Positions 49,836-64,000 of a stretch of DNA of 64,000 nucleotides are shown piece after piece (position 1 is the first letter of the stretch; each line of letters starts with the position of its first letter). Made by a program: the position numbers and the translations under genes. The notes below the pieces were generated by a model that was not told the origin of the DNA, did no database searches, and saw nothing but the letters and a program-made list of their open reading frames with translations. Origin of the DNA: Thioalkalivibrio sp. ALJ3. GTDB taxonomy: Bacteria > Pseudomonadota > Gammaproteobacteria > Ectothiorhodospirales > Ectothiorhodospiraceae. The stretch is from assembly GCF_000377205.1 (NCBI RefSeq), contig NZ_KB897905.1:616586-680585 (forward strand), given 5' to 3'.

Positions 49836-51710
49836 ATGGCAGAAGAATTCGATGTCATCGTGATTGGCGGCGGACACGCCGGCACCGAGGCCGCACTGGC
49901 CGCGGCGCGCGCGGGTGCGCGCACGCTGCTGCTGACCCACAACATCGAGACCATCGGCCAGATGAGCTGCAACCCGGCGATCGGCGGCATCGGCAAGGGC
50001 CACCTGGTGAAGGAGATCGATGCCCTGGGGGGCGTGATGGCGCGTGCGGCGGATGCCGCCGGCATCCATTTCCGCATCCTCAATCGGCGCAAGGGCCCGG
50101 CGGTGCGCGCAACCCGCGCCCAGTCCGACCGGCAGCTCTATCGCCAGGCCATTCGCCAGCTCGTGGAGGCCGAGCCGAATCTCGAGATCTTCCAGCAGCC
50201 GGTGGCCGACATCACCATGGAGGGCGATCGCGTGACCGGCGTGGTCACCGAGGCCGGCATTGCGTTCCAGGCCCGCGCCGTCGTGCTGACGGTGGGGACC
50301 TTCCTGAATGGTCAGATGCATACCGGGCTCACCCAGCAGCCGGGCGGCCGCGCGGGCGATCCGCCGAGCGTGCGCCTGGCCGCGCGCCTGCGCGAGATGG
50401 CCTTTGCGGTCGGGCGCCTGAAGACCGGAACCCCGCCGCGCATCGACGGGCGCAGCGTCGATTTTTCGCGCCTCGAGGTGCAGCCGGGCGATGACCCGCG
50501 CCCGGTGTTCTCGTTCACCGGCTCCGCCGACGACCACCCGGCCCAGCGCCCCTGCCATATTGCGCGCACGAGCGAGAAGACCCATGACTTGATCCGGGCG
50601 AACCTCGATCAGGCCCCGATGTATTCCGGCCAGATCGACAGCACCGGACCGCGCTACTGCCCCTCGATCGAGGACAAGGTCGTGCGCTTTGCCGACAAGA
50701 GCAGCCACCAGGTCTTCGTCGAGCCGGAAGGGCTGACCACCCACGAGCTCTACCCGAACGGCATCTCCACCTCCCTGCCCTATGCGATCCAGGTGCCGCT
50801 GGTGCAGAGCATCAAGGGCTTCGAGCACGCCCGCATTACCCGTCCGGGCTACGCGATCGAGTACGACTACTTCGACCCGCGCGGCCTGCGCCCGTCGCTG
50901 GCCACGCGCGAGGTCGCCAATCTGTTCTTCGCCGGGCAGATCAACGGCACCACCGGATATGAAGAGGCCGCCGCCCAGGGCCTGGTCGCCGGGCTCAATG
51001 CCGCCCGCCTGACCCGGGACGCCGAACCCTGGATCCCGCAGCGTTCCGAGGCCTACATCGGCGTGCTGATCGACGACCTGGTCACCCGCGGCACACAGGA
51101 GCCCTACCGTATGTTCACCTCGCGCGCCGAGTACCGGTTGCTGCTGCGCGAGGACAACGCGGATCTGCGCCTGACCCCGATCGGCCGCGAGTACGGCCTG
51201 GTCGACGATGCCCGCTGGGCACGGTTCGAGCGCCGCGCCGCGGCGATCGAGTCGGAGATGGGCCGGCTGGCCCAGACGCGGCCGGACCGCGATCAGCGCA
51301 CTCGCCCGGCCCTGGCCGAGCTCCTCGGCAAGGCCCCGGAACCGGATGCCACGCTGCTCGATCTGCTGCGCCGGCCGGAGGCCGACTATGACGGGTTGAT
51401 GCAGGCCCTCCCGGAGCTGGATGCGGGCTGCACGCCGGACGTGCGCGAGCAGGCGGAGATCCAGGCCAAATACGCCGGGTACATCGAGCGCCAGCAGGCC
51501 GAGGTCGCACGCCAGGCGAAGGCCGACCAGACGGCGCTGCCGGATAACCTCGACTACGCGCGGGTACATGGCCTGTCCAACGAGATCCGCCAGAAGCTCG
51601 CCGAATTCCGACCGCATACGCTGGGCCAGGCCCAGCGCATCCCGGGCGTAACCCCGGCTGCGCTGTCCGCCCTGGCCGTACACCTGAAACAGCGCGCCAG
51701 TGGCGAGTAA
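49836..51710 (+). CDS. mnmG: tRNA uridine-5-carboxymethylaminomethyl modification enzyme MnmG
   Basis: 624 residues. The FAD-binding Rossmann loop [17 protein letters not shown] is near the N-terminus, followed by [24 protein letters not shown] and [11 protein letters not shown] with the conserved region around the catalytic Cys. Partner of MnmE. The last 11 bases overlap rsmG. An element remnant precedes it. Confidence 0.97.
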   Translation: MAEEFDVIVIGGGHAGTEAALAAARAGARTLLLTHNIETIGQMSCNPAIGGIGKGHLVKEIDALGGVMARAADAAGIHFRILNRRKGPAVRATRAQSDRQLYRQAIRQLVEAEPNLEIFQQPVADITMEGDRVTGVVTEAGIAFQARAVVLTVGTFLNGQMHTGLTQQPGGRAGDPPSVRLAARLREMAFAVGRLKTGTPPRIDGRSVDFSRLEVQPGDDPRPVFSFTGSADDHPAQRPCHIARTSEKTHDLIRANLDQAPMYSGQIDSTGPRYCPSIEDKVVRFADKSSHQVFVEPEGLTTHELYPNGISTSLPYAIQVPLVQSIKGFEHARITRPGYAIEYDYFDPRGLRPSLATREVANLFFAGQINGTTGYEEAAAQGLVAGLNAARLTRDAEPWIPQRSEAYIGVLIDDLVTRGTQEPYRMFTSRAEYRLLLREDNADLRLTPIGREYGLVDDARWARFERRAAAIESEMGRLAQTRPDRDQRTRPALAELLGKAPEPDATLLDLLRRPEADYDGLMQALPELDAGCTPDVREQAEIQAKYAGYIERQQAEVARQAKADQTALPDNLDYARVHGLSNEIRQKLAEFRPHTLGQAQRIPGVTPAALSALAVHLKQRASGE

Positions 51711-52329
51711 CGACTGGCGCGCGGCGCTGGGCGCCGTGGCCGACGAGTGGGCGCTGGACAGTGCGGCCATCGAGGCCCTGGCGGTCTATCTGGAGCAGCT
51801 CGGGCGCTGGAACCGGGTGCACAACCTGACCGCCGTGCGCGACCCCGAGCAGTGGATCCCCCGACACATCCTCGACAGCCTGACCCTGCGCCCGTATCTT
51901 CACGGGGACCGCATCCTGGATGTCGGGACGGGCGCCGGCCTGCCGGGCTTCGTGCTGGCCGCCTGCGAGCGCGCGCGCGATTTCTGCCTGCTGGACAGCG
52001 CGGCCAAGCGTATCCGCTTCCTGCGCAACGTGATCGGGCTGGCCGGCCTGACCCGCGTCGAGGCCGTGCACAAGCGGATCGAGGATTTCCGACCCGCCGC
52101 GCCCTACACCACGGTGCTGGCGCGGGCATTCAAGGCCCCGGCAGACATGGTGGCGCGCGTCGCACCGCAGGTGGCCACGGGCGGGCGGGTGCTGGCCATG
52201 CTCGGGCAGCGATCGGTGGCGGACGCGCCGCTGCCGACCCCATGGTCGTACCGGAGTGTGGACCCGGTTACCATTCCCGGCGAGACCGCCGAGCGGCACA
52301 TCGCCATTATCGAGAGAGCCGACACGTGA
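51700..52329 (+). CDS. rsmG: 16S rRNA (guanine527-N7)-methyltransferase
   Basis: 209 residues with a GTG start inside mnmG. The SAM-binding loop [16 protein letters not shown] near residue 73 and [13 protein letters not shown] at the front are typical of RsmG (GidB). Methylates G527 of 16S rRNA. Coupled to parA by GTGA overlap. Confidence 0.96.
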   Translation: MASNDWRAALGAVADEWALDSAAIEALAVYLEQLGRWNRVHNLTAVRDPEQWIPRHILDSLTLRPYLHGDRILDVGTGAGLPGFVLAACERARDFCLLDSAAKRIRFLRNVIGLAGLTRVEAVHKRIEDFRPAAPYTTVLARAFKAPADMVARVAPQVATGGRVLAMLGQRSVADAPLPTPWSYRSVDPVTIPGETAERHIAIIERADT

Positions 52330-53081
52330 CCGATACGCTGGCCATCACCAATCAGAAGGGCGGGGTGGGCAAGACCACGACCTGCGTGAACCTCGCCGCC
52401 TCGCTTGCCCGGCTGGGCAAGCGCGTGCTGGTCGTGGACCTCGACCCGCAAGGCAATGCCACCACCGGTTCCGGCGTCGACAAGCACGCCGACGATCCGA
52501 CCTCCTGCGAGGTGCTGCTGGGCCAGGCCACGGTACCGGAGGCGGCCCATCGCGTGGAAGGCGGTTTCGATCTGGTGCCGGCGAACGGGGACCTGACCGT
52601 GGCCGAGGTGCGATTGATGGACCAGGAGCGACGCGAGTACCGCATGCGCGAGGCGCTGACCCCGGTGGCCGCCGATTATGACCACATCCTGATCGACTGC
52701 CCGCCCTCGCTGAACCTCCTGACGGTCAACGGGCTGGTGGCCGCCGACGGGGTCGTGATCCCGATGCAGTGCGAGTACTACGCGCTCGAAGGCCTGACCG
52801 CGCTCATGCGCACGATCGAAAGCATCCAGAAGGGCCCGAACCCGCAGCTGCGCATCGCCGGGCTGCTGCGCACCATGTTCGATCCGCGCAACCGACTGTC
52901 CGGTGACGTGTCCGACCAGCTCACCGGCCATTTTGGCGAACGGGTGTTCCGGACTGTGATCCCGCGCAACATCCGTCTGGCCGAGGCCCCCAGCTTTGGT
53001 CAGCCGGCCTTGTTGTATGATGCCTCTTCGCGCGGGGCGGTGGCCTACCTCGCGCTGGCCGGCGAGATGCTGCGCCGCTGA
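52326..53081 (+). CDS. parA: Chromosome partitioning ATPase ParA
   Basis: 251 residues from GTG 52326, overlapping the rsmG stop. The deviant Walker A KGGVGKTTT at residues 11-19, switch region DLDPQGNATTG and DYDHILIDCPPSLNLL identify a Soj/ParA ATPase. It moves ParB-parS complexes. Usually followed tightly by parB; here a structured repeat of about 300 bp separates them. Confidence 0.95.
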   Translation: MTDTLAITNQKGGVGKTTTCVNLAASLARLGKRVLVVDLDPQGNATTGSGVDKHADDPTSCEVLLGQATVPEAAHRVEGGFDLVPANGDLTVAEVRLMDQERREYRMREALTPVAADYDHILIDCPPSLNLLTVNGLVAADGVVIPMQCEYYALEGLTALMRTIESIQKGPNPQLRIAGLLRTMFDPRNRLSGDVSDQLTGHFGERVFRTVIPRNIRLAEAPSFGQPALLYDASSRGAVAYLALAGEMLRR

Positions 53082-53089
53082 TCGCGCCC

Positions 53090-53388
53090 AGGGAAACACT
53101 GATTAATGCACACGCTCGCGTTGGCACCCCAGGTTTTCCGAGACAAGGCGCGTCGTGCAGCGGGTAGTGGTTCTACCCGTCCGTTTTCGATTGATTCGGG
53201 GCGCAACGCAGAATCGGGGAACCTGGGGTGCCAACCCCGAAGGGGCTCGGCCGCCCGTTGTTATCGCAAACGGGCGCGCGCACGGCGTTGCGGTTCCCTT
53301 GTGCAGAATGCTGCACGGCAGTCACCGCGCCTTGTTCGCACGCAAAAGCGACTCGAGCGCGAGCGCGTGCATTAATCAGTGTTTCCCT
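53090..53388. repeat. Structured repeat element, copy 1 (parA-parB spacer)
   Basis: 299 bp bounded by perfect 22-bp terminal inverted repeats (53090-53111 begins AGGGAAACACTGATTAATGC; 53367-53388 is its complement). An inner perfect 16-bp stem pairs GTTGGCACCCCAGGTT (53120-53135) with 53220-53235. Smaller hairpins include CGGGTAG/CTACCCG, GCCCGTT/AACGGGC and GTGCAG/CTGCAC. No long ORF with protein character. It fills nearly the whole 327-bp gap; only 20 bp separate it from parB. It could be a non-autonomous mobile element (MITE) or a structured RNA. Confidence 0.85.
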
Positions 53389-53408
53389 AGACGAGCAGGA
53401 CTGAAACG

Positions 53409-54251
53409 ATGGCAAAACGTGGACTGGGCCGCGGGCTCGATGCCCTCCTGTCGGGGGCACAGAGCGGCGGCGACGAGAGCGACTCCCTGGCGCAACTGCC
53501 GATCGAGCAGATCCGCCGCGGTCAGTATCAGCCGCGCGTGCATATGTCCGAGCCCGCGCTTGCGGAGCTCGCCGAATCGATCCGCGCCCAGGGCATTGTC
53601 CAGCCGGTGGTCGTGCGTCGGGTCGAAGGTGGCTTCGAGCTGATCGCCGGCGAGCGCCGCTGGCGCGCCGCCCAGATCGCGGGACTGGAGAGTGTGCCCG
53701 CCGTGGTCCGCGACATCCCGGACCAGGCCGCGGCCGCGATGTCGCTGATCGAGAATATCCAGCGCGAGGACCTGAACCCGCTGGAAGAGGCCCAGGCCAT
53801 CCGGCGCCTGATCGACGAATTCGAGATGACCCACCAGGCGGCCGCCGATGCGGTCGGCCGTTCGCGCACCTCCGTCACCAACCTGCTGCGTCTGCTCGAG
53901 CTGCACGACGTGGTCAAGGAACACGTGAACGAGGGCCGGCTGGAGATGGGTCATGCCCGTTCGCTGCTGGCCCTGCCGCTGGACGATCAGCCGGGTGTGG
54001 CCGCGACGGTCGTCAAGCGCGACATGACCGTTCGTGCCACCGAACAACTGGTCAAGAAGGTACTCTCGGCGCAGCCGGAACCGCGCAAGGAGGCCGGCCC
54101 CTCGCCCGAGGTCAGGCAACTCGAAAGCCGTCTGTCCGACCGCCTCGGGGCGCCCGTTCAGGTCCGGTACAACCGTCAGGGCAAGGGCCGGCTGGTCATC
54201 GAATACAACAGCCTCGACGAACTCGACGGCATCCTCGAACACATCCAGTAG
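53409..54251 (+). CDS. parB: Chromosome partitioning protein ParB
   Basis: 280 residues. GLGRGLDALLSG at the N-terminus, the CTPase motifs GQYQPR and GERRWRAAQIAG, helix-turn-helix AAADAVGRSRTSVTNLLRLL and a C-terminal dimerisation segment are present. It binds parS, here found in recF, and loads as a CTP-dependent clamp. Its ribosome-binding site GCAGGA lies just outside the repeat element. Confidence 0.96.
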   Translation: MAKRGLGRGLDALLSGAQSGGDESDSLAQLPIEQIRRGQYQPRVHMSEPALAELAESIRAQGIVQPVVVRRVEGGFELIAGERRWRAAQIAGLESVPAVVRDIPDQAAAAMSLIENIQREDLNPLEEAQAIRRLIDEFEMTHQAAADAVGRSRTSVTNLLRLLELHDVVKEHVNEGRLEMGHARSLLALPLDDQPGVAATVVKRDMTVRATEQLVKKVLSAQPEPRKEAGPSPEVRQLESRLSDRLGAPVQVRYNRQGKGRLVIEYNSLDELDGILEHIQ

Positions 54252-54268
54252 ACTGCCCGCCCGCCTGC

Positions 54269-54297
54269 CCCAAAGCCCTTCGCCACAAGGCTTTGGG
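54269..54297 (+). terminator. Hairpin after parB
   Basis: CCCAAAGCC / GGCTTTGGG form a nine-pair stem with an 11-base loop, 17 bp after the parB stop and upstream of the atp promoter. No T-run follows, so it may be a weak terminator. Confidence 0.5.
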
Positions 54298-54311
54298 CGA
54301 CCCATAACGGT

Positions 54312-54340
54312 TTGACCTAATAGAAGGGTGCACTTATAAT
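54312..54340 (+). promoter_or_regulatory. Strong sigma70 promoter of the atp operon
   Basis: TTGACC (54312-54317) and a perfect TATAAT (54335-54340) with exactly 17 bp between them, 43 bp before the atpI start. It is the best sigma70 match noticed in the window, fitting a highly expressed operon. Confidence 0.88.
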
Positions 54341-54383
54341 GCGCGCACTTTTTGGGAGAGGGGTGGGTGTGCCCATCCGCTGA

Positions 54384-55644
<1,261 letters not shown>

Positions 55645-55665
55645 TCCGATTCACCTTCAAACTGA

Positions 55666-55932
<267 letters not shown>

Positions 55933-55985
55933 CAAGGCTGAGCGAGTCCCGAGGTCCCCTCCACTCGTCAACCTGAGGTAGCAGG

Positions 55986-56456
55986 ATGAATATCAATCTG
56001 ACCATCATCGGCCAGCTCCTCGCGTTTGCGGTCTTCGTGTGGTTCACGATGCGCTACGTTTGGCCGCCCATGTCCGCCGCCCTGGAAGAGCGCCGCAAGA
56101 AGATTGCGGACGGCCTGGCTGCCGCCGAACGCGGCGAAAAGGAACAGGAGCTCGCCCAGGAGCGAGCGACCGCGGTGATCAAGGAGGCCAAGCAGCAGGC
56201 CAACGAGATCATGGCCTCTGCGCAGAAGCGGGCCACCGAGCTGGTCGAGGAAAGCAAGACCACCGCGCGCGAGGAAGGCGAGCGGATCAAGGAACAGGCG
56301 CACTCCGAAATCGAGCAGGAGATCAACCGCGCGAAGGAAGAGCTGCGCAAGCAGGTCTCCCAGCTGGCGGTTGCCGGTGCCGAGCAGATCCTGGCCAAGG
56401 AGATCGATGCCAAGGCCCATGGCGATCTGCTGAAGAAGCTCGCGGCCAAGCTCTAA
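55986..56456 (+). CDS. atpF: F0F1 ATP synthase subunit b
   Basis: 156 residues: one N-terminal membrane segment ([18 protein letters not shown]) with a long charged helix that dimerises as the stator stalk. Lies between c and delta genes as expected. Length is the same as E. coli. Confidence 0.96.
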   Translation: MNINLTIIGQLLAFAVFVWFTMRYVWPPMSAALEERRKKIADGLAAAERGEKEQELAQERATAVIKEAKQQANEIMASAQKRATELVEESKTTAREEGERIKEQAHSEIEQEINRAKEELRKQVSQLAVAGAEQILAKEIDAKAHGDLLKKLAAKL

Positions 56457-56465
56457 GGAGACGTT

Positions 56466-57002
56466 ATGTCAGACCTGATTTCGGTCGCCCGACCCTACGC
56501 CCGCGCCGCGTTCGAGCGGGCCCAGGAGAAAAACGATCTCGCTGGCTGGGCCGAGCAGCTCGAGTTGCTGGCCGCGATCGCCCGGGACTCGCAGATGCAC
56601 AGTCTCCTCTCCAACCCGCGGCTCCCGCGTGCCGATCGCGCGCAGCTCGTGCTGGATGTGGCCGGCGACAAGGTCGGCCCCGAGGCCGGCAACCTGGTTC
56701 GGCTGCTGGCCGAAAACGGTCGCCTGCCCGCGCTGCCTGCTGTGTTTGATGCGTTCTCCACGATGAAGGCCGACGCCGAAAAGCGCGTGCACGCCGACGT
56801 AATCGCCTTCCGCAAGCTCACGCAGGCGCAGGAGAAAGAAATCCACGATGCCCTGGCCAAGGGCCTGGGCTGCGAAGTCGATCTCGAGTGTTCGGTCGAC
56901 AGCTCCCTGCTCGGGGGAGCCATCATCCGCGCCGGCGACCTGGTAATCGACGGCTCCGTGCGAGGCCAGCTGAACCGCCTGGCTGCCAATTTGAGTCGCT
57001 AA
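56466..57002 (+). CDS. atpH: F0F1 ATP synthase subunit delta
   Basis: 178 residues, starts [13 protein letters not shown] and ends with the conserved [25 protein letters not shown]. Links the stator to F1. Preceded by AAGGAG; atpA follows after 13 bp. Confidence 0.96.
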   Translation: MSDLISVARPYARAAFERAQEKNDLAGWAEQLELLAAIARDSQMHSLLSNPRLPRADRAQLVLDVAGDKVGPEAGNLVRLLAENGRLPALPAVFDAFSTMKADAEKRVHADVIAFRKLTQAQEKEIHDALAKGLGCEVDLECSVDSSLLGGAIIRAGDLVIDGSVRGQLNRLAANLSR

Positions 57003-57015
57003 GAGGATATTTAAC

Positions 57016-58557
<1,542 letters not shown>

Positions 58558-58569
58558 CGGGAGCACGCA

Positions 58570-60865
<2,296 letters not shown>

Positions 60866-60877
60866 GGAGTGAGCAGC

Positions 60878-61297
60878 ATGCCCATGACGATGCACGTGGA
60901 TGTGGTCAGCGCCGAGGAGTCCATCTACTCCGGCACCGCGCTGATGATCGCGGCCCCGGCCGAGGGTGGCGAGGTTGGCGTTTATGCCGGCCATACGCAG
61001 ATGCTGGCCCGCCTGAACCCGGGCGAGCTGCGCATCCAGGAAAAGGAAGGCGCCGATCCGCAACCGGTGTTCGTCTCGGGCGGTATCCTTGAGGTCCAGC
61101 CTTACCATGTGACCGTATTGGCGGACACGGCGGTGCGGGCCAAGGATCTGGACGAGGCCGAGGCGCTTGAGGCGAAGAAGCGTGCGGAAGAGGCCCTGGA
61201 AAACTCCAAGGCCGATTTCGACTACGCCAAGGCCCAGGCGGAACTCGCGGAGGCTGCCGCCCGCCTGCAAATGATCCAGAAGTTGCGCCGGCAGTAA
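60878..61297 (+). CDS. atpC: F0F1 ATP synthase subunit epsilon
   Basis: 139 residues from ATG 60878, which has AAGGAG at suitable spacing; a GTG nine bases earlier overlaps that site. N-terminal beta sandwich ([17 protein letters not shown]) and C-terminal helical hairpin. Regulates F1 and couples rotation. Confidence 0.95.
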   Translation: MPMTMHVDVVSAEESIYSGTALMIAAPAEGGEVGVYAGHTQMLARLNPGELRIQEKEGADPQPVFVSGGILEVQPYHVTVLADTAVRAKDLDEAEALEAKKRAEEALENSKADFDYAKAQAELAEAAARLQMIQKLRRQ

Positions 61298-61327
61298 TCC
61301 GGCAAATTGCGACGGATGACCGACCCC

Positions 61328-61357
61328 AAGGGCCAACCAACTGTGTTGGCCCTTTAT
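61328..61357 (+). terminator. Terminator of the atp operon
   Basis: AAGGGCCAAC / GTTGGCCCTT form a ten-pair stem with a seven-base loop and a short T tract, 31 bp after atpC. Its position also argues against a glmU start at 61356. Confidence 0.75.
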
Positions 61358-61367
61358 GATTGTACCC

Positions 61368-62747
61368 ATGCCTGAAACGACACCCCTTCATATCGCGGTC
61401 CTTGCGGCCGGCAAGGGGACGCGCATGCGGTCCCGCCTCCCCAAGGTCCTGCAAACCCTGGCCGGACGTCCCTTGCTGGCCCATGTACTCGAACGCGTCG
61501 CGCCCTTCGAGGCTGCGGCCCTCCACGTCGTGGTCAGCCACGAACAGGAACGGGTCCGTGCCGCTTTTGCCGATCACCACCCCGTTATCGACTGGATTGA
61601 CCAGGGCGAGCCACGCGGTACCGGGCACGCTGTGTTCCGCGTGCTCCAGGAGATCCCGGATCCCGCGCGGGTCCTGGTTACCTACGGGGACGTGCCGCGG
61701 ATTCCGGTCGCTGACCTGGAGGCCTGTGTCCGGGGCGAGGGCGTGACGGTGCTGGCGGCGCAAGTCGCGGACCCGAGTGGCTACGGGCGCCTGATCCTGG
61801 ACCCTTCCGGCGGGCTCGAGCGTATTGTCGAGCACAAGGAGGCCACTGCCGCCGAGCGGGCGGTGGACCTGATCAATACCGGAGTACTCGCCGCTCCCGC
61901 GGGTGATTTGCGCCGCTGGCTGACAGCCTGTGAACCGGACGCGGCCGGGCCTCGGGAGTGGTACCTGACGGACATCGTTGCGCAGGCGCGCGCGGAAGGG
62001 CGAGGTGTCGACGTGGTCCGCAGCAGCGACCCGGCCGCCGTACTGGGTGTGAACGACCGCGAGCAACTGGCCGTTCAGGAGCGCCTGCACCAGGCGGAGC
62101 AATGCGCACGCATGATGCAGGAGGGCCTCTGCGTGGCGGATCCCGCACGTCTGGATGTGCGCGGTGTCCTGAAATTCGGACAGGACTGCGCGATCGACGT
62201 GAACGTCGTGATCGAGGGCACGGTCACCCTGGCGGACGATGTCTATATTGGCCCCGGCTGCGTGCTGCGCGATTGCGATATTGGATCCGGCACGCAGATC
62301 GCGGCACACAGTGTCCTGGAAGGTGTGCGCATCGGCGATGGCGCGAACGTCGGACCGTTTGCCCGCCTGCGACCGGGGACCGAACTGGGCCCCGGCGCGC
62401 GCGTCGGCAATTTTGTCGAGATCAAGAACGCCACGCTGGGTCCCGGCGCGAAAGCCAACCACCTGACCTACGTCGGGGACGCGAGCGTCGGGGCCGGAGC
62501 GAACCTGGGGGCAGGAACGATCACCTGCAACTATGATGGTGCGAACAAGCATCGCACCGAGATCGGCGAGCGTGCGTTCATCGGCTCGAATACAGCCCTG
62601 GTGGCGCCCATTCGCATCGGCGATGATGCGACGGTGGGCGCGGGCTCGACTTTGTCGGACGACGTGGACCCGGGCGCGCTGGCGTTGACCCGCGCCCGAC
62701 CGCGCATCATTCAGGACTGGCCGCGACCCAAAAAGAAATCCGACTAG
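61368..62747 (+). CDS. glmU: Bifunctional UDP-N-acetylglucosamine pyrophosphorylase / glucosamine-1-phosphate acetyltransferase
   Basis: 459 residues from ATG 61368; ATG 61356 falls at the terminator hairpin. LAAGKGTRMRSRLPK opens the uridyltransferase domain; from about residue 250 a left-handed beta-helix of hexapeptide repeats carries the acetyltransferase (NFVEIKNA, GAGTITCNYDGANKHRT). It makes UDP-GlcNAc for cell wall and LPS. The TAG stop shares its AG with the first bases of the repeat element that follows. Confidence 0.96.
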   Translation: MPETTPLHIAVLAAGKGTRMRSRLPKVLQTLAGRPLLAHVLERVAPFEAAALHVVVSHEQERVRAAFADHHPVIDWIDQGEPRGTGHAVFRVLQEIPDPARVLVTYGDVPRIPVADLEACVRGEGVTVLAAQVADPSGYGRLILDPSGGLERIVEHKEATAAERAVDLINTGVLAAPAGDLRRWLTACEPDAAGPREWYLTDIVAQARAEGRGVDVVRSSDPAAVLGVNDREQLAVQERLHQAEQCARMMQEGLCVADPARLDVRGVLKFGQDCAIDVNVVIEGTVTLADDVYIGPGCVLRDCDIGSGTQIAAHSVLEGVRIGDGANVGPFARLRPGTELGPGARVGNFVEIKNATLGPGAKANHLTYVGDASVGAGANLGAGTITCNYDGANKHRTEIGERAFIGSNTALVAPIRIGDDATVGAGSTLSDDVDPGALALTRARPRIIQDWPRPKKKSD

Positions 62748-63059
62748 GGAAACAATGATGAATGTACGCATTCGCGTTGGTACCCCAGGTTTTCCGAGAC
62801 AAGGCGCGTCGTGCAGCGGGTAGTGGTTCTACCCGCCCGTTTTTGATGGATTCGGGGCGCAACGCAGGATCGGGGAACCTGGGGTACCAACCCCACCATT
62901 TAATAAACGAAGGGGCTCGGCCGCCCGTTGTTATCGAAAACGGGCGTGGGAACGGCGTTGCGGTTCCCTTGTGCAGAATGACTGCACGGCAGTCGCCGCG
63001 CCTTGTTCGCACGCAAAAGCGACTCGAGCGCGAGCGTGTACATTCATCATTGTTTCCCT
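62746..63059. repeat. Structured repeat element, copy 2 (glmU-glmS spacer)
   Basis: 314 bp with perfect 22-bp terminal inverted repeats (62746-62767 begins AGGGAAACAATGATGAATGT; 63038-63059 is its complement) and inner 16-bp stem at 62776-62791 with 62876-62891. Against copy 1 the internal sequence is largely identical apart from a short insertion containing CCATTTAATAAAC near 62896. Differences at terminal positions 10, 15 and 20 and at one inner-stem position occur on both arms, so pairing is kept. The glmU stop is formed partly by the element. It fills the 323-bp gap to glmS. Confidence 0.85.
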
Positions 63060-63070
63060 GAGGAGTTTGC

Positions 63071-64000
<930 letters not shown>

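Noticed and set aside
53101-53388. Small proteins encoded in the 300-bp element
   Set aside because: Frames of about 90-160 codons exist on both strands but are Arg/Pro/Ser-rich, span palindromic arms and run into neighbouring genes; none has a good ribosome-binding site.
53921-53940. Second parS site around AACACGTGAAC in parB
   Set aside because: It shares the CACGTG core but misses too many flanking consensus bases.
62748-63070. glmS-associated ribozyme upstream of glmS
   Set aside because: That ribozyme is typical of Firmicutes, and the interval here is fully occupied by a repeat also found before parB.

Overview
The window is a chromosomal segment around the replication origin of a GC-rich gammaproteobacterium. 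The order gyrB-recF-dnaN-dnaA / rpmH-rnpA-yidD-yidC-mnmE-mnmG-rsmG-parA-parB-atpIBEFHAGDC-glmU-glmS is the classical origin-proximal layout of this class. Gene content (System II cytochrome c maturation, SulP anion carrier, BCCT betaine carrier, algZ-algR-hemC-hemD) and a salt-related island point to a halophilic or haloalkaliphilic sulfur bacterium of the Ectothiorhodospiraceae (Thioalkalivibrio-like). That assignment is inference from gene order and protein flavour, not from a search.

Layout. 1-2275: end of resB, ccsB/resC and a dsbA-like gene, a cytochrome c maturation and thiol redox set. 2320-7147: acetolactate synthase-like TPP enzyme, EEP-family hydrolase, GGDEF diguanylate cyclase and PfkB sugar kinase. 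7178-15000 (minus strand): an eight-gene, tightly coupled unit. In transcription order it encodes a MarR regulator, a small FN3-like membrane protein, an M20 N-carbamoyl amino acid hydrolase, an isochorismatase-fold amidase, a Na+/solute symporter, a 40-residue single-TM protein, an ATCase-like carbamoyltransferase and an AsnB-like amidotransferase. 15382-18363: porin-like barrel and BCCT carrier. 18563-22084: unknown exported protein and TonB receptor. 22199-27398: rhomboid protease, SulP, Usp, SelO and a small membrane protein. 27448-32636: argH facing algZ-algR-hemC-hemD. 32656-39401: flavin reductase, lipoprotein, ubiD, xthA-prlC, lemA-like. 39408-45728: replication genes with a parS site and origin candidate. 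45881-64000: rpmH through glmS.

Most interesting system. The 7.2-15.0 kb unit has exactly the activities needed to make, retrieve and dismantle N-alpha-carbamoyl-L-glutamine 1-amide, a compatible solute reported from Ectothiorhodospira marismortui, for which I know of no assigned genes. The carbamoyltransferase would carbamoylate the alpha-amino group of glutamine and the AsnB-like enzyme would amidate C1. The amidase and M20 enzyme would reverse these steps, and the symporter would recover the solute. The carbamoyltransferase keeps the carbamoyl-phosphate residues but lacks the ATCase residues that read aspartate, and the regulator resembles the EctR/CosR MarR group that controls osmolyte genes. 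This is a hypothesis.

Second, two copies of a roughly 300 bp structured element separate parA from parB and glmU from glmS. The copies differ at four stem positions, and in every case both arms changed together so that pairing is kept. A degenerate end of the same element lies before mnmG. The porin leader shows a possible translational switch: a 19-codon ORF ending next to an arm that can cover the porin ribosome-binding site.
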